Shown in pieces: positions 62,291-64,000 of a stretch of 64,000 bases of DNA (position 1 is its first letter; every line of letters starts with the position of its first letter). This stretch comes from Phorcus lineatus (taxonomy: Eukaryota; Mollusca; Gastropoda; Trochida; Trochidae). The notes below the pieces were generated by a model. It was not told the origin of the DNA. It searched no databases and was given only the letters and a program-made list of their open reading frames with translations. Made by a program: the position numbers and the translations under genes. The stretch covers positions 21,466,304-21,530,303 of the forward strand of contig OV121090.1 of the NCBI GenBank assembly GCA_921293015.1, given 5' to 3'.

Positions 62291-64000
62291 TTTATCAATT
62301 CAGTCCTGATGAATCCATTTTGTCTACTTTAGTACCTAACACGTAGAAAATAACGTTTGTCTATATGAAACATGCATGTTAACGATTAATGTATAGACGA
62401 CCTGTTGTATGATTAATATCTCATAAAATCAGAACACCTAATGAATACATATGAACAAATTAACTTTATGAACATGTACTCGCAAATGTTGAGTGTGCTA
62501 AAATTTCTTAATTAGATTTATTTTAGTTTTGAACTGTTTCCAGACGTTTGTTAGAATATCATGTTCCAATCCAAAAAAAATCTAAAGAGAATTGAACAAA
62601 GTTTAAAACCTTTCAAAAGTAGCTTGATAGATGCCAGTGCCTCTATCTTCGTATTTTTTCCAAATGTGAATTCTGCCATGGAAAGGGTTATCAGTTTTCT
62701 GTCAAACGTGATGTAATGCAAACTCGAATAAAAGCGTAATTAGATTAACCTTTAAACTAATTTATCATGTTGGATGTAGACGATTCGTACAAAAATTTAA
62801 CAAAATTAGCTTGGAGAGTTATGTACGGGGAAAATGTTATCTTAAAAGAACTTGATTGAACCCCAGATGATGTACAGGTGAATAAGTGTGGCCTGAGAAG
62901 TTCGCCTTGTCCTGCACCCATAGACATACATTGAAAACAGTATGAGACTTGTTAGACACGTCTTGTCACCAATCCTTTACAGCCTGACGAATATCTACAC
63001 AAACTGTTAACTGTTTAGGTAGGTGGACATCTTAGTGTATATTGGTTTACCTAGATGCATCCATGGTTTTTAAGGACAATTATGTTAATGAATGTATTGA
63101 ATTGGCATAGTAAACTACAATCACGTATGTTTTCACGAAATCTGCAACAATGACCGATTGCTTGTCTTTTTATCTCTATCAACCACAATACGATAACAGA
63201 TTACAACGTTACTCAGGTTTGCGTTCAGTTTACTGCTCAAAAACGGTTTAATTATGCATGTATTCCCGAAAAGATCTTTCGTCACCAACAAATCATATAA
63301 CAATCAGCATCATGTACTGCTGCATTCATGATTACGTTTTACGACCTTTTTGTGGCAATTCTTTCAATTCTGAAATTATTTCTTTGAATAGCATTTAGAA
63401 GCGTAATGCATAAAAAAACCAAGATTGTTTGGAGAAAAACTTCTCCGTTATGTTGAAGTTGTTATCCAGAAAGCTGTACTTTTCGTTTGAATTTATGAAT
63501 CTTACATAGTTTAGAACAGCCAACCCGCAGGTAAACAAAATATTTATGTACATTATTAATCCATGTTTGATGTTTCAATATATTCTTTATTCATGTGTTG
63601 AATGAAAAAAACTCAGATATCTGAAATGTTTAAGTGTTGCATATTTCCACTCCCATGTTTTGACTGTAGAAGATAGAATCATCCCCAGCATGGGAGTAAA
63701 CCGAGATATGTACATAGATTACCTATGTTTATTACCTATACAACGTGTGGTAGTTTGGGATAGTCGCATATACATGGCTGAAGGTGTTGCCTGTTTGATA
63801 TAATGATGCTTAAAGGCATATTGCTTTCAATGAAAAGATATAGTTTGTCTTGAGATTTCCAGAATTAAGACTTTCCTTTATGCTCGTGGGTGAACTAGAA
63901 ATGTGTTTAAAGATTATCTTAGCTAAGTACCTGAAGACACTGAGGATAGGACGTTCCCTTTTAATCTGCCTATTGCTCAATTGTGTTTTTGTTTCCATTG
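62291..64000. other. putative intron 1, right end without a recognised feature
   Basis: AT-rich DNA with no recognised exon or repeat. The minus frame at 63,810-63,998 is unremarkable. Confidence 0.4.

Noticed and set aside
1..64000. CRISPR arrays, bacterial operons or phage genes
   Set aside because: Tandem repeats here lack unique spacers, there are no long ORFs or Shine-Dalgarno-linked gene strings, and splice signals plus SINEs indicate eukaryotic DNA.

Overview
This window looks like AT-rich, gene-poor nuclear DNA from an animal, most likely a mollusc and possibly a gastropod. No open frame has the length or organisation of a bacterial gene. Consensus GTAAG-type splice donors follow short open exons. 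Dispersed repeats end in the 3' tail CTTGAAAGCGGCGTTAAAC followed by CTCAC repeats, which I associate with molluscan tRNA-derived SINEs. The organism assignment rests on repeat flavour and one exon and is an inference.

Only one protein-coding feature is recognised with reasonable confidence: a short exon at 54,230-54,339 (+) whose translation resembles the extreme N-terminus of inositol 1,4,5-trisphosphate receptor (IP3R)-type calcium channels. It starts at an ATG at 54,257 and ends at a consensus donor. The rest of that gene should lie beyond the right edge, so 54,340-64,000 is probably its first intron. Roughly the left 53.9 kb is upstream or intergenic sequence, or introns of unidentified genes. 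Two very short candidate first exons, at 12,703 and 27,508, have good start and donor contexts but no recognisable family.

Most of the resolvable structure is repetitive. From left to right: a complete SINE with a perfect 10-bp target-site duplication (2,880-3,205); a 27-bp-arm inverted repeat (7,722-7,823); a 27-bp minisatellite with a 135-bp higher-order period and a decayed flank (13,800-15,329); a SINE tail (16,725); a repeated hairpin motif (18,211 and 18,975); a 52-bp minisatellite (28,275-28,534); a nested hairpin MITE-like element (33,588-33,737); a 123-bp tandem duplication (43,281); a decayed array of about 205 bp (47.7-48.65 kb); a near-perfect palindrome with 76-bp arms (48,770-48,940); AC/AT and CT microsatellites; and a purine-rich array of about 150 bp period (52,350-52,870). 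Around and after the IP3R-like exon are a 25-bp triplication in the leader, an array of roughly 100-130-bp units that starts at the splice donor, two related short inverted-repeat elements in opposite orientation (57,850 and 61,135), and a 126-bp array (61,830-62,290).

Most six-frame ORFs of 60-140 codons here are what chance predicts in DNA of this composition, or are translations of tandem repeats, and are not annotated as genes. No rRNA, intact tRNA, CRISPR array or intact transposase or reverse-transcriptase gene was seen.
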